A stretch of 64,000 bases of DNA from Heligmosomoides polygyrus polygyrus (taxonomy: Eukaryota > Nematoda > Chromadorea > Rhabditida > Heligmosomidae), in NCBI GenBank assembly GCA_947396885.1, contig OX377204.1, forward strand, positions 3,472,001-3,536,000, read 5' to 3'. Positions 57,801-64,000 of the stretch are shown piece by piece (the stretch's first letter is position 1; each line of letters opens with the position of its first letter). A model generated the notes under the pieces. The model searched no databases. It was given only the letters and a program-made list of their open reading frames with translations, and was not told where the DNA came from. The position numbers and the translations under genes are program-made.

Positions 57801-60800
57801 TGCCCTGTCTGGTAGCAGCCGGTGCCGTCGTTAAACACGCAACACCCGGTGGCATTCTCCTTCTTCCGCTCCTCGCCGATCAGCTTCCACAGTCCCGGCT
57901 CTCGCCGCATACAGGGTGAATACTTGGCTCCTAGTCGTATTAGGTCCGCCTGAAATGACGACTTCACGAGATAGAATGCGGCACAGAATGCGGCAAACAG
58001 AAGCACTTACAAATCTCGGTCCAATCCACAGGTTTACCGGCTCAAAGTAGCTGACTTGACGCATAGCCAACGTCACATCGATGACTTCTTCTGTCATCTC
58101 CACCCGTTCCCAACCCGTTGGCCCGAGGCCGTAGAACAGCAACGAAACTATGCACACTATCACTTGCACAGACGTCACCCACCACGTGAACAGCGGCCTG
58201 AAACTCTATTCATACTTCTGTGCCAATGCCTCTATCCGTCCGTCCTAATGCCCTTCCGTCCGCGGAAAACTGATGATTGCATGACGGACTCCGCAAGCTC
58301 AATAGATACTATCGACATCTGCTCAGGGATAACCGCTAAAGGTGAAAATCGAGCGGAAAAAATGACGGCAAACAGGCCTCACAGCACGGAAACAATATCG
58401 AATTGGTGTCGATCGACTATCGGTAGCTTTTCCGAATTCGAGTAAAATAGGATTCTTAATATTAGGCTGTTGCAAAATCAATCGCCGAAATGGACCCCGC
58501 TTACTTTAAACTGCTATAACTCAGCTTGAACACAACTTTGTTAATCGAACTAAACCAACAGAATCTATTCATTTTTTTTGTCAATAAAGTGGCAATGAAT
58601 CCAATCCTTTACAATAAAAACTGAGATCACAGAAATTAACGAAATCAAGGGGGGCCCATTCAACATCGGTCAAATTCGTGAATAGGTTTCTGACGTAAAT
58701 GAAAATCAAGAGCTCGGAAAAGGTGATAGTCAGTGGGTGAAAGTTCGGAGGAATATAATGGGTGAGGGAGAACTTCGATACATAAACAGGTCAATTTTCG
58801 CCGAGGTGTGTAACCTTGCGTTGTCCTGCAGCAGGTGCAGCCTCGCCTCTAATCATCACTGCCGGCCACAATTTTTGCAAATTCTCACGCATTCTGTCTA
58901 AAGCAGTAAGACTCTGCTGTAGCTCGGGTGTCGGATTCATCAATGACTTACATAACTTTAACGGAGAATTCACAGCGGAAAACTCAGACAACGTGGTTTA
59001 TCAAGCGATATGGTGAGCGATAAGCCGCGTTATCTGAGTTTTCCGCTGTGAATTCTCTATTAAAGTTATGTAAGTGGTTAATGAATCGGACCCCAGGATC
59101 CGACTTCATCAACGGCTTACAGCAATTTAACGGAGGAAATGCAGCCAAAATCACTGGTAGCGCGGCTTATCAAGCGATATGGTGAAGCATTTGACCGCGC
59201 TATCAGGGATTTCGGCTGTACTTTCTCTGTTAAATTGCTGTAAGTTGTTGATGAATCTTGCCCAGGTTGCAAAAAGCAATAATCTATTACACCTTTACAA
59301 CACCAACACAAAGTAAGCATGGCATTTCTAGGGTAAAGCCGGGTTTAGGAAGGGATGTTGGAGGAGTATATCCGGACAGATCCCGCCTCCTGTTATCGTA
59401 AAGGACCCATTTTTCATCTACGGGTATAAAAAGGCTCATTTTTAAAGCAAACTGGCAGGTCTGAGCAAGTGTCGAAACGTACCAGACGTTTCTCGTCGGT
59501 CAGCTCGTGAGCAGGGATGTGCGGAAATTTTTCTGGGAAAAGCGGAAGACGAAAGACGGAACGAAAACACCCAAAAATGGCCGGAAACCGGAATACGAAA
59601 CGCGGAAACGGAAATGACACATGAAGCAGCTTCTATTGCACTTTTTCTTGCTCAGAATTCTGCGAGCACCAGAATCTTCCGCAGATTAATGCTCATCCTC
59701 ATCTTAACATAACATAACGAAGCACGAATTCGTAATATTGCTATGGTGACCTTTAGATATGGCTGAGCAACAAACGAAAACAAATTCAGGGCTTATTTCA
59801 CTATTTCTCACTATTTCAGCATGCAGTCTTTCCACACCTAGTTCCTGCGCCGTTTTTTGCTTACATTTTTGATGCTGTATTTTGACCGGTAGACTAAACC
59901 GACTTAATCACTTAAGGTTTCATACAGACCCGCATTAAAAAAAAACTGACTCGGGTGAAGTCTAAAACTGGAGTAGCCACCTAGATCATTTTCCGACCAG
60001 GAAAGGGATTCCTCTCAACACTTTCGGAAACTGTGGCATCATGGACGTTTTGGTGACTACTCAGATATCTACATAGTCAAAAGCGATTACATTGTAATCA
60101 CCAAAACCAGTACTCAGAATTCAATCTGGGATCTAAGATGATAACTGATTAGTCATGGTAGGTCCACACTTTCACAGGAATATTCAGTCCGTGCCACCCA
60201 GAAATCCTACGCCCAAGGTGACACAGCTGGACAGTTACTAGGTGGTTCTCGAAGCAATAGTTTTGTGTCAGAATTCAATAGTCACCATAGTCAATCAAAA
60301 TGGCACCTCCTGGTAGGTATTCGTGATGCTTCATTAAAAAACGAATAGCATAACTTCATATGGATGAATATAACACCTGACGAAATTAAAAATTGATATT
60401 TGCACCACTGATCAGGAACACTGATGTAATCTTGGAGCAGACAACCGCATACCACAACCTTCACTGAACCCTTTGTTTTATGATACTTACTAAGTTTTTA
60501 GTTTTTTTTATATGCTTTCTAGCTATTAGTAACTAATGAATCAAGAATTTTATGATCATTCAAATGTTAAGTGCATTTTCTTAGTATACAGTGCATACAT
60601 AGCCTTTGTGGCACATTAATTTTGCCCTGCACCCAGCCGTTGTCATTTTTGAGTGTTTTGGTAGTCTAACCAATTTCAAGAATATTAATACTAGAGCTTT
60701 CTAACATTTCTCTCACAATTATGTGAAGGAGAACTCTTTTTAACTGATACGCTGTGTTGAAGGGTTCTTTTTATTTGACTGCTGTGTTCAATGGAAAACT

Positions 60801-63800
60801 AGAGTGGAACAGTGCCCATCTCCGTTTCCGCCTTCCGGAACAAAAACATGCGGAACCCGGAACGGAACGGAAGAGCTCAAATGGCCGGAAACCGGAATTC
60901 GGAACACGGAAACGGAAACTCCGCACATCCCTGCTCGTGAGGCACCCACTTCGACATCTTCTTGACCTTGCCGATTCTCACCAAATGCCTTGCTACCGCA
61001 CTATGATGTACGCCAAGGTTCTATGCTAACGACGTGTATTCGTCTCCGGATTTGCTTCAACGGCCCTCCTCAAAACATCATCGTCAATTGATGACCTGCG
61101 CCCGTGACCAGGTTTTCGTTCGAGATCAAAATCGCCAGAAGCGGATTTTTCGAAGCAGAGCATCACCGTTCGTTCGCAAGGACAGTCCGTCGCAAAAGCA
61201 CTGCTAAGGTTACGATATGCTTCTGAAGCAGAATGTCCCAGTTTAAATTCGTAAAGTATGATGACTCGATAGTCGCGTCGGTTCATGATTTTACGGAACA
61301 CTGGAGAAAAGGTCGGCTGGGAAAACTAGAGCGACATCGTTCGGTATGTTTTTTTCAAGAAAACCTACCGAACGATATGTGTGGCTTTCCCTGATATGGG
61401 ATGAATAAGGGTAAAAAACGTGTTTATTTATACATACCTTGAAACAGAGACTAGTTTTGCGACAGCCCAATAAGTTGCTCCACTTCGCTACCTCTTTCAG
61501 TAGAAACCTGTTATATTTAGCCATACTATTATTCTATAGGATGAGTTTCAATCGGCCGTCGCTGAAGATTCTAGCTTTCTTACGGCTGACGTCGCCGCTC
61601 CCTCGCGTTCTTCAGAGGCTGGAGAAGATGGAAACGTTTTTCGAAACGATTCTCCCATTCGCCATTGCCTCTTCCCTAAGGAAAACAGACAAGATATCCA
61701 ATATCCCAGGTACATTTAACCTTAAAGGTAGATTGATTGATTCCTTCCAACTACGGAGCCTGGTGGTACAGCGGCACCAACATTTCAGGTTAGTTGTACC
61801 AGAGATATTAGATCCTAACCCCATATTTTTTGTTAGAAAGAGTAATTTGTCTGATGAATTGAAGCTTGGGAAATAGTTTCACAAAATTATTCGACTTTTG
61901 TAGGTTCTGAATAAAGTTGACGTCAAAAAGTCAGCAGCAATAACGTTAATGCTAACCTTTGCAGACAGCTGAACGAAACTCACGTTTTAGAGCCATTACG
62001 CCATGCCAAGATTCGTGGAAGGCCGATCTTACTAGGGAAGGGTTTCGACGTCCCATGGAACTTCACATTGAGATCGGAATGCAGATTACGACTATGGGTG
62101 TCAAAATTGCAAAATGAAAGTCCTGAGCGAGTTACGGCCTGCCGAAATCGGGTGGCATCACCACAGGCTGGCCGGAGACACAGCCGCCGCGAGAGTGGTG
62201 AGTCATCAAGACTCCGTAAGAATGGCTCGCCGGCTGCGGTGACGCAGAGGTAGTGCTTCTGCTCGTCAGGTGCGACGTCGTTGGTTGGGTTTCCAGTGCT
62301 GCCGGTCTTTTTTGCAAATCATAATTTATCTTCGAAATGATCTTTTATTCTGAATTATGACACGTGTCTGATTAAATAGCCGGGAAAACTACCATACACG
62401 TTTGTAAAAATGCTTGAAAGCAAAAAACTGCTATGGTGACGCTTTTATTTACTATTTTGCACAAACAGAGTCCAAATCATGTATTGAAAAACTAGAGGTG
62501 TTTCTAACAACCTTGGCATTCGTGGAAGAAAGGAAGAAAATATGTGAAGCAGACATGTTGCTCATACACTGCATACATACATGCAGCCTCTTTACAACCA
62601 GCAACAAAATAGTCAATTGAAGCAAGATCAAACAAATATTCACCAGGAGTGACAAAGATTGTTCGAAACACCTCTAGTTGTTCAATATATGATTTAGACT
62701 CTATTTGTGCAAAATAGTAAGTAGATAGGTCACCATAGCAGGTTTTTACCTTCAAGCATTTTTAGAAACATGTATGGTAGTTTTCCCGGCTATTTAGTCA
62801 GACACGCGTCATAATTCAGAATAAAAGGTCGTTTCGAAGATAAATTATGATTTGCAAAAAACCGGCAGCAATGGGAACCCAACCAACGACGTCGCACATG
62901 ACGAGCAGGAGCACTACCCCTGAGCCACCGTAGCCGGCGAGTCTTTCTTACGGAGTACTGATGACTCACCACTCTGGCGCCAGCTGTGTCACACGGCCAG
63001 CCTGTGGTGAGGCCTCTTGATTTCGGCAGGCCGTAACTGGCTCAGGAGTTTCATTTTGCAATTTTGACACCTATGTTCGTAATCAGCATTCCGAGCTCTT
63101 TCTAACGATCCTGGTCTCAGCTTGATGTTCCATGAGAGGTGGAAACCCTTCCCTAGTTAGACACATCAACACTATTACTACTTCGCCGTCTCAACGGCTC
63201 TAAACACAGAGCCGTCATTTCAAGCCTAAAGCAACTAACTGAAGAAAGCACAAAATTGAAAGAACAAAAAAGTAGGCACCTCTCATCTGATCCCGCTTCA
63301 ATCACCTCTCTGACCATCGGATCCAAAGCATCTATCTATGAAGTGTTCAGTTATATCAATGCAGAGGACTACAGCGAAATGGCCGCTCACCTTTTCCCTA
63401 TGGAGACTTCCATCATACAAAGAACTAAGCACACCCAGCCCTCTATATCGCCTATATCGCGGAATAAACAGTCTTCCACTGTGTCGTCCCAGATTCTGAA
63501 ATGCTACGAATTCATCTACTGAGCGGAATCTAACACCCATTCCCCGAAGCACACACCCATAACACTCCATCCACAAGGCCACGCTTCGTTGTTTCCATTA
63601 CGGATGTCTGCTTCAGCAGTGGATAGCGAGGAATCGATCGACCCTAGAGAACCCATCGATAACTTAGATGAACTACTTAAAGATAAAGAAGAAAAGGCAC
63701 TCACAATAGACGATCGGATGCCATCGAGCAGCGGTCGATCTGGCTGATTCACCTCAAGGCGATTCTCCTCCGGTACCGGTCCAAGTGTTACTCGTCCTAT

Positions 63801-64000
63801 CGGGACATGCAATCTTCCATCGCCGACATCTTAACAAGACAGCCGAGGTAATTATAAAGAGGGAAAACCTAATTCAGATAGGCTTACCTAACCGAGATAT
63901 TCCTCCGGAAAAGCCTATAGTCTCTGCAAAATCACAAATAGGTGTGGACCGTTCTGGAGCAAATTTGAGCCTTTCAAAGGTTTCTTACCTGTTTCGTCTG
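39539..64000 (-). CDS. iRhom (inactive rhomboid, RHBDF family); 5' end outside window
   Basis: On the minus strand these exons join in frame: 58197-58011, 57949-57788, 57733-57678, 55849-55786, 51917-51864, 51799-51686, 48488-48388, 48294-48147, 43059-42989, 42889-42750, 39874-39798 and 39730-39539 (TAA). They give 454 residues from the first transmembrane segment to the C-terminus, close to vertebrate iRhoms. Probable cytosolic N-terminal exons are at 64000-63989, 63923-63888, 63829-63705 and 63495-63391; one short exon between 63391 and 58197 was not found. iRhoms are seven-pass ER/Golgi proteins that bind ADAM17/TACE and EGF-family clients and control their export or degradation. The large lumenal domain, cysteine pattern and GLLPWIDN motif are all present. 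C. elegans has a family member (rom-4, from memory). The introns hold over 15 kb of transposons. Confidence 0.88.
40075..40814 (+). pseudogene. 5'-truncated RTE-type copy with 10-bp target duplication
   Basis: ATCACGAATC flanks it at 40065-40074 and 40815-40824. The 3' tail is CTAAGTAAGTAAGT. It keeps [50 protein letters not shown] and [18 protein letters not shown], interrupted by a stop at 40328. It belongs to the clade of the 33924-37989 element, and lies in an iRhom intron. Confidence 0.85.
40825..42749. other. iRhom intron; one degenerate MITE, otherwise unassigned
   Basis: About 41130-41386 resembles the 56669-57239 element (CATATCGTAGGCATATCAGT; TACGGTATCTCTACCTAT). The 41450-42165 stretch is GC-rich, then T-rich, and ends GTTTAATTACCCAAGTTTG, identical to bases 2-20 region of the window start. 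No gene is supported here. Confidence 0.45.
42750..43059 (-). CDS. iRhom exons: degenerate catalytic segment and WIDN helix
   Basis: Exon 43059-42989 reads [20 protein letters not shown]. This is the position of the GxSG serine motif of active rhomboids, here GPSG. Exon 42889-42750 reads [20 protein letters not shown] and [20 protein letters not shown]. The WIDN motif is specific to iRhoms, and the AH pair occupies the catalytic His position of active rhomboids. The Pro before Ser is the iRhom hallmark, while vertebrate iRhoms have Ala where this protein has Ser. Confidence 0.93.
43060..43580 (-). repeat. Intron with degraded SINE (copy 11)
   Basis: Positions 43390-43545 hold body segments of the SINE family on the minus strand (GGCGCCACACACACC, TTTTACGCTTCCCAAACAAG). 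The head and tail are eroded. Confidence 0.5.
43581..44859 (+). mobile_element. mariner relic A
   Basis: The right end is CTTGACAACCTAA followed by TA; the left end is a worn match (AACTGTCAAGAAATAAATGA). It is 1279 bp. Coding pieces include [20 protein letters not shown] near 44025 and [17 protein letters not shown] near 44215, with many breaks. It shares the TA at 44860-44861 with mariner relic B. Confidence 0.8.
44862..46385 (-). mobile_element. mariner relic B with pseudogene
   Basis: The ends are TTAGGTTATCCGGAAATTAA and a partial complement ending CCTAA, with TA on both sides. The transposase pseudogene (46188 down to about 45250) reads [19 protein letters not shown] near 45880, then [32 protein letters not shown] and [16 protein letters not shown] Glu/Asp change in the DNARPH block and frame breaks inactivate it. 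Confidence 0.82.
46395..47835. mobile_element. Tc1-like element rearranged into a palindrome
   Basis: The left arm (46395-47008) is the complement of the right arm (about 47040-47835), with a deletion on the left. The ends are GTACAAAATTATAGGTTCAC and complement. The right arm keeps the C-terminal Tc1 transposase relic [16 protein letters not shown] near 47325, and both arms therefore encode the same half of the protein. Confidence 0.75.
47836..48146. other. SINE head fragment and unassigned intron
   Basis: Positions 47836-47893 are, on the minus strand, a SINE head (GGTAGCGCAGTCGGAGGAGG). The remainder shows nothing. Confidence 0.5.
48147..48488 (-). CDS. iRhom exons: rhomboid core helices 2-3
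   Basis: Exon 48488-48388 reads [20 protein letters not shown] and [14 protein letters not shown], the loop and helix after the lumenal domain. Exon 48294-48147 reads [20 protein letters not shown], then [15 protein letters not shown] and [11 protein letters not shown]. These match the DQFYR...LFLHAG, GWHRIAI and GNLASAIFLPY blocks of the family. Confidence 0.93.
48489..49376. other. AT-rich intron with simple repeats
   Basis: A (GA)n run lies at 48922-48938 and a G run at 49241-49260. No gene or paired repeat is supported. Confidence 0.6.
49377..50105. mobile_element. Foldback element of about 730 bp
   Basis: The ends are GGTACTATTGTACTTTTGGT and near-complement; arms of about 150 bp also share GTTCCTCCCATGGCAGATTA. 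An inner GC-rich inverted pair (GGAGACGCAGAGACTCC-like) sits near 49535 and 49910. It has no coding content. Confidence 0.7.
50434..50905. mobile_element. Foldback element with inner hairpin
   Basis: The left arm (GCAGTGGCCTGAAAGATATC, AAAGGTACTCACC) and right arm (complement, to 50905) are about 120 bp each. In the centre TGTGGTGCAGACCCGGGGCC and its complement form a tight hairpin at 50598-50648. No gene is present. Confidence 0.7.
50906..51685. other. Intron, nothing recognised
   Basis: No supported feature. This intron segment ends at the iRhom exon 51686-51799 donor. Confidence 0.35.
51686..51917 (-). CDS. iRhom exons of the cysteine-rich lumenal domain
   Basis: Exon 51917-51864 (after GTTTTCCAG, before GTAAGT) reads [18 protein letters not shown]. 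Exon 51799-51686 (after GCATTTAG, before GTATGT) reads [20 protein letters not shown] and continues [18 protein letters not shown]. The TGRPCCI, REYC and FHE.ATLCSQ blocks are hallmarks of the iRhom homology domain. Both exons are phase 0. Confidence 0.93.
51976..52143. repeat. 168-bp palindromic MITE (copy 1)
   Basis: It begins GGGTCGGATTCATCAACGAC and ends with the complement; almost the whole length pairs (TTAACAGAGAATTCACAGCG). It is related to 58928-59094 and 59095-59266. Confidence 0.8.
52268..52690 (+). repeat. tRNA-derived SINE (copy 12, interrupted or diverged)
   Basis: The head TGGTAGTGCAGTCGAAGGAG, the B box TTGTTCGAGTCCC, the body start, and a final piece near 52622-52690 fit the family. 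The middle is replaced by unrelated bases. Confidence 0.6.
52936..54158. mobile_element. Foldback Tc1/mariner-type element
   Basis: The ends are AGGGGTTGTCTCAG and CTGTATATC-side complement TGAGACATCC. Inner segments around 53320-53460 reappear inverted at 53600-53730. A relic [19 protein letters not shown] near 53540 resembles the first catalytic block of a Tc1/IS630-type transposase. It is otherwise non-coding. Confidence 0.55.
54307..54600 (+). repeat. tRNA-derived SINE (copy 13, near full length)
   Basis: It has the head CGTGTTGCGCAGTCGGAGGA, the B box GGTTCGGAATTCTTCC, the full body and GAATGCGTGGCGCATCCCAG. The tail is CTTTATCCTTATG. Confidence 0.8.
54636..55563. mobile_element. hAT-like non-autonomous element, 928 bp
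   Basis: The ends are CGGGGGTGCACAC and GTGCACCCCTG. The flanks GTTAGATG (54628-54635) and GTTGGATG (55564-55571) differ at one base of eight. GTTAA/TTAACG motifs crowd both subterminal zones. The interior is related to 30768-31500. No transposase was seen. Confidence 0.78.
55786..55849 (-). CDS. iRhom exon with [12 protein letters not shown] block
   Basis: This 64-nt exon follows the acceptor TGCTGTTTAG and stops before GTTAGT. It reads [20 protein letters not shown] and P, matching the HEWPEDITKWP block of vertebrate iRhoms. It joins 57678 in phase 2. The vertebrate segment with an extra Cys (VCHQDPR) is not seen between them; it may be absent or lie on an exon I missed. Confidence 0.8.
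56337..57242. repeat. Cluster of three small GC-rich MITEs, one nested
   Basis: Element 56342-56523 has ends GGCCCTGTTCATACTTCGCG and complement. Element 56543-56671 has ends GCCTTAGTTTATA and complement. Element 56669-57239 has ends GGCCCGGATTCATCAA and complement, and is interrupted at about 56916-57126 by a second copy of the first type. No coding content. Confidence 0.65.
57243..57677. other. iRhom intron, nothing recognised
   Basis: No paired repeats or family-like frames are supported. Confidence 0.35.
57678..58197 (-). CDS. iRhom exons: first membrane segment and start of the iRhom homology domain
   Basis: Exon 58197-58011 reads [20 protein letters not shown] and then LGPTGWERV and NLWIGPRF. 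This is the first transmembrane helix and the start of the lumenal domain. Exon 57949-57788 reads [18 protein letters not shown] and [19 protein letters not shown], the conserved LGAKFSPC and CC cysteine blocks. Exon 57733-57678 reads [18 protein letters not shown]. Acceptors are TTTCAG, TTTCAG and TTTTTAG; donors are GTAAGT, GTGAGG and GTCCAA. All phases fit. Confidence 0.9.
58928..59266. repeat. Two tandem 168-bp palindromic MITEs
   Basis: The first copy 58928-59094 (GTGTCGGATTCATCAATGAC, and complement) closely matches 51976-52143. The second 59095-59266 (GATCCGACTTCATCAACGGC) is a diverged relative placed immediately after it. Both are inside the mariner. Confidence 0.78.
59230..61301 (-). 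pseudogene. mariner transposase pseudogene split by hAT-like element
   Basis: The N-terminal part (61301 down) reads [20 protein letters not shown] and [16 protein letters not shown] up to a WVPHEL linker near 60950. Beyond the insert at 59504 it resumes and later reads [20 protein letters not shown] near 59310. The catalytic end is eroded and replaced by MITE sequence. Confidence 0.75.
59512..60933. mobile_element. hAT-like non-autonomous element, 1422 bp
   Basis: It has perfect 14-bp ends CAGGGATGTGCGGA and complement, and an exact 8-bp duplication CTCGTGAG (59504-59511 and 60934-60941). The subterminal zones are rich in CGGAAACGGAA / CCGGAAACCGG repeats. The interior is AT-rich without transposase. 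Confidence 0.88.
61541..63522 (+). pseudogene. Plus-strand open frame of unknown identity, split by a palindromic element
   Basis: Exon-like 61541-61788 (ATG start, [16 protein letters not shown]; donor GTTAGT) joins after TTTGCAG to 61965-62031 ([21 protein letters not shown]). That frame is interrupted by the palindrome 62032-63156. With one TTA duplication removed it continues exactly in phase at 63160 ([20 protein letters not shown], then [20 protein letters not shown]) to TGA 63520-63522, about 225 residues in total. The exact phase match suggests a coding sequence when the element landed. I do not recognise the family; it could be an old transposon protein. It overlaps antisense iRhom exons, so at least one reading may be chance. 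Confidence 0.4.
62032..63156. mobile_element. Palindromic element with tRNA-like sequence in each arm
   Basis: The ends CTAGGGAAGGGTTTC and complement are flanked by TTA (62029-62031 and 63157-63159), a PIF/Harbinger-like duplication. The arms pair over about 500 bp each. Each arm holds a tRNA-like block, clearest at 62870-62945 on the minus strand (GGCTCAGGGGTAGTGCTCC, then GGTTGGGTTCCC). Confidence 0.65.
63391..64000 (-). CDS. iRhom N-terminal cytosolic exons (probable)
   Basis: The pieces are 64000-63989 (edge, donor GTAAGA), a 36-nt exon 63923-63888 after TTTTGCAG, 63829-63705 with donor GTGAGT, and 63495-63391 between CATTTCAG and GTGAGC. Phases agree throughout. They read [45 protein letters not shown] and [16 protein letters not shown]. 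The last resembles the KKRHYGLGV block that precedes the first membrane segment in vertebrate iRhoms. The acceptor of 63829 is atypical (TTGTTAAG). A plus-strand open frame overlaps this region, so independent evidence is needed. Confidence 0.55.

Larger units (their letters stand above)
58462..61470 (-). mobile_element. mariner element carrying nested MITEs and a hAT-like insertion
   Basis: The ends are TTAGGCTGTTGCAAAATCAA and the near-complement TTTTGCGACAGCCCAA, with TA on both sides. Removing the inserts 58928-59266 and 59512-60933 leaves about 1.25 kb, the size of a mariner. Confidence 0.82.

Overview
This window is eukaryotic and almost certainly from a parasitic (strongylid/hookworm-like) nematode. 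The evidence is the splice signals (TTTCAG-type acceptors, GTAAG/GTGAGT donors), very small introns (40, 63 and 67 nt) beside multi-kilobase introns packed with transposons, and a mobile-element load of mariner/Tc1, hAT-like, PIF/Harbinger-like and RTE-type elements plus a tRNA-derived SINE. There is no bacterial signal, no operon and no CRISPR array. The species cannot be fixed from sequence alone. Three host genes can be read by joining exons by hand. (1) Positions 228-21064, plus strand: the 3' eleven exons of a BRICHOS-domain protein with a long Gln/Asn/Gly-rich tail. Its 5' end lies before the window. (2) Positions 33111-33537, plus strand: a compact two-exon gene for a 128-residue protein of unknown function with a likely signal peptide, sitting between transposons. 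(3) Positions 39539 to the right edge, minus strand: an iRhom (inactive rhomboid, RHBDF family) gene. It is complete from the first transmembrane segment to the stop, with probable N-terminal exons at the right edge. The BRICHOS and iRhom genes converge. Layout: 1-21 kb is the BRICHOS gene, whose introns hold an intact mariner (1850-3132), a PIF/Harbinger-like element, Tc1/mariner relics, a mariner interrupted by an RTE fragment, and many SINEs. 21-39 kb is a repeat island. It contains an internally deleted mariner, a large inverted duplication (28585-33100) around a 200-N gap, the small secreted-protein gene, and a roughly 4 kb RTE retrotransposon inserted in a foldback element. 39.5-64 kb is the iRhom gene, whose introns carry a 5'-truncated RTE copy with target duplication, two abutting mariner relics, a Tc1-derived palindrome, several foldback MITEs, two hAT-like elements, and a palindrome that splits a plus-strand reading frame. 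No transposon here looks co-opted; the genes do not form a pathway together. The most useful points are: the iRhom keeps Ser and His at the rhomboid catalytic positions but in a GPSG context; the BRICHOS domain is followed by a long low-complexity tail; the small gene looks unannotated; and the nested insertions with target-site duplications give a clear relative history of the repeats.
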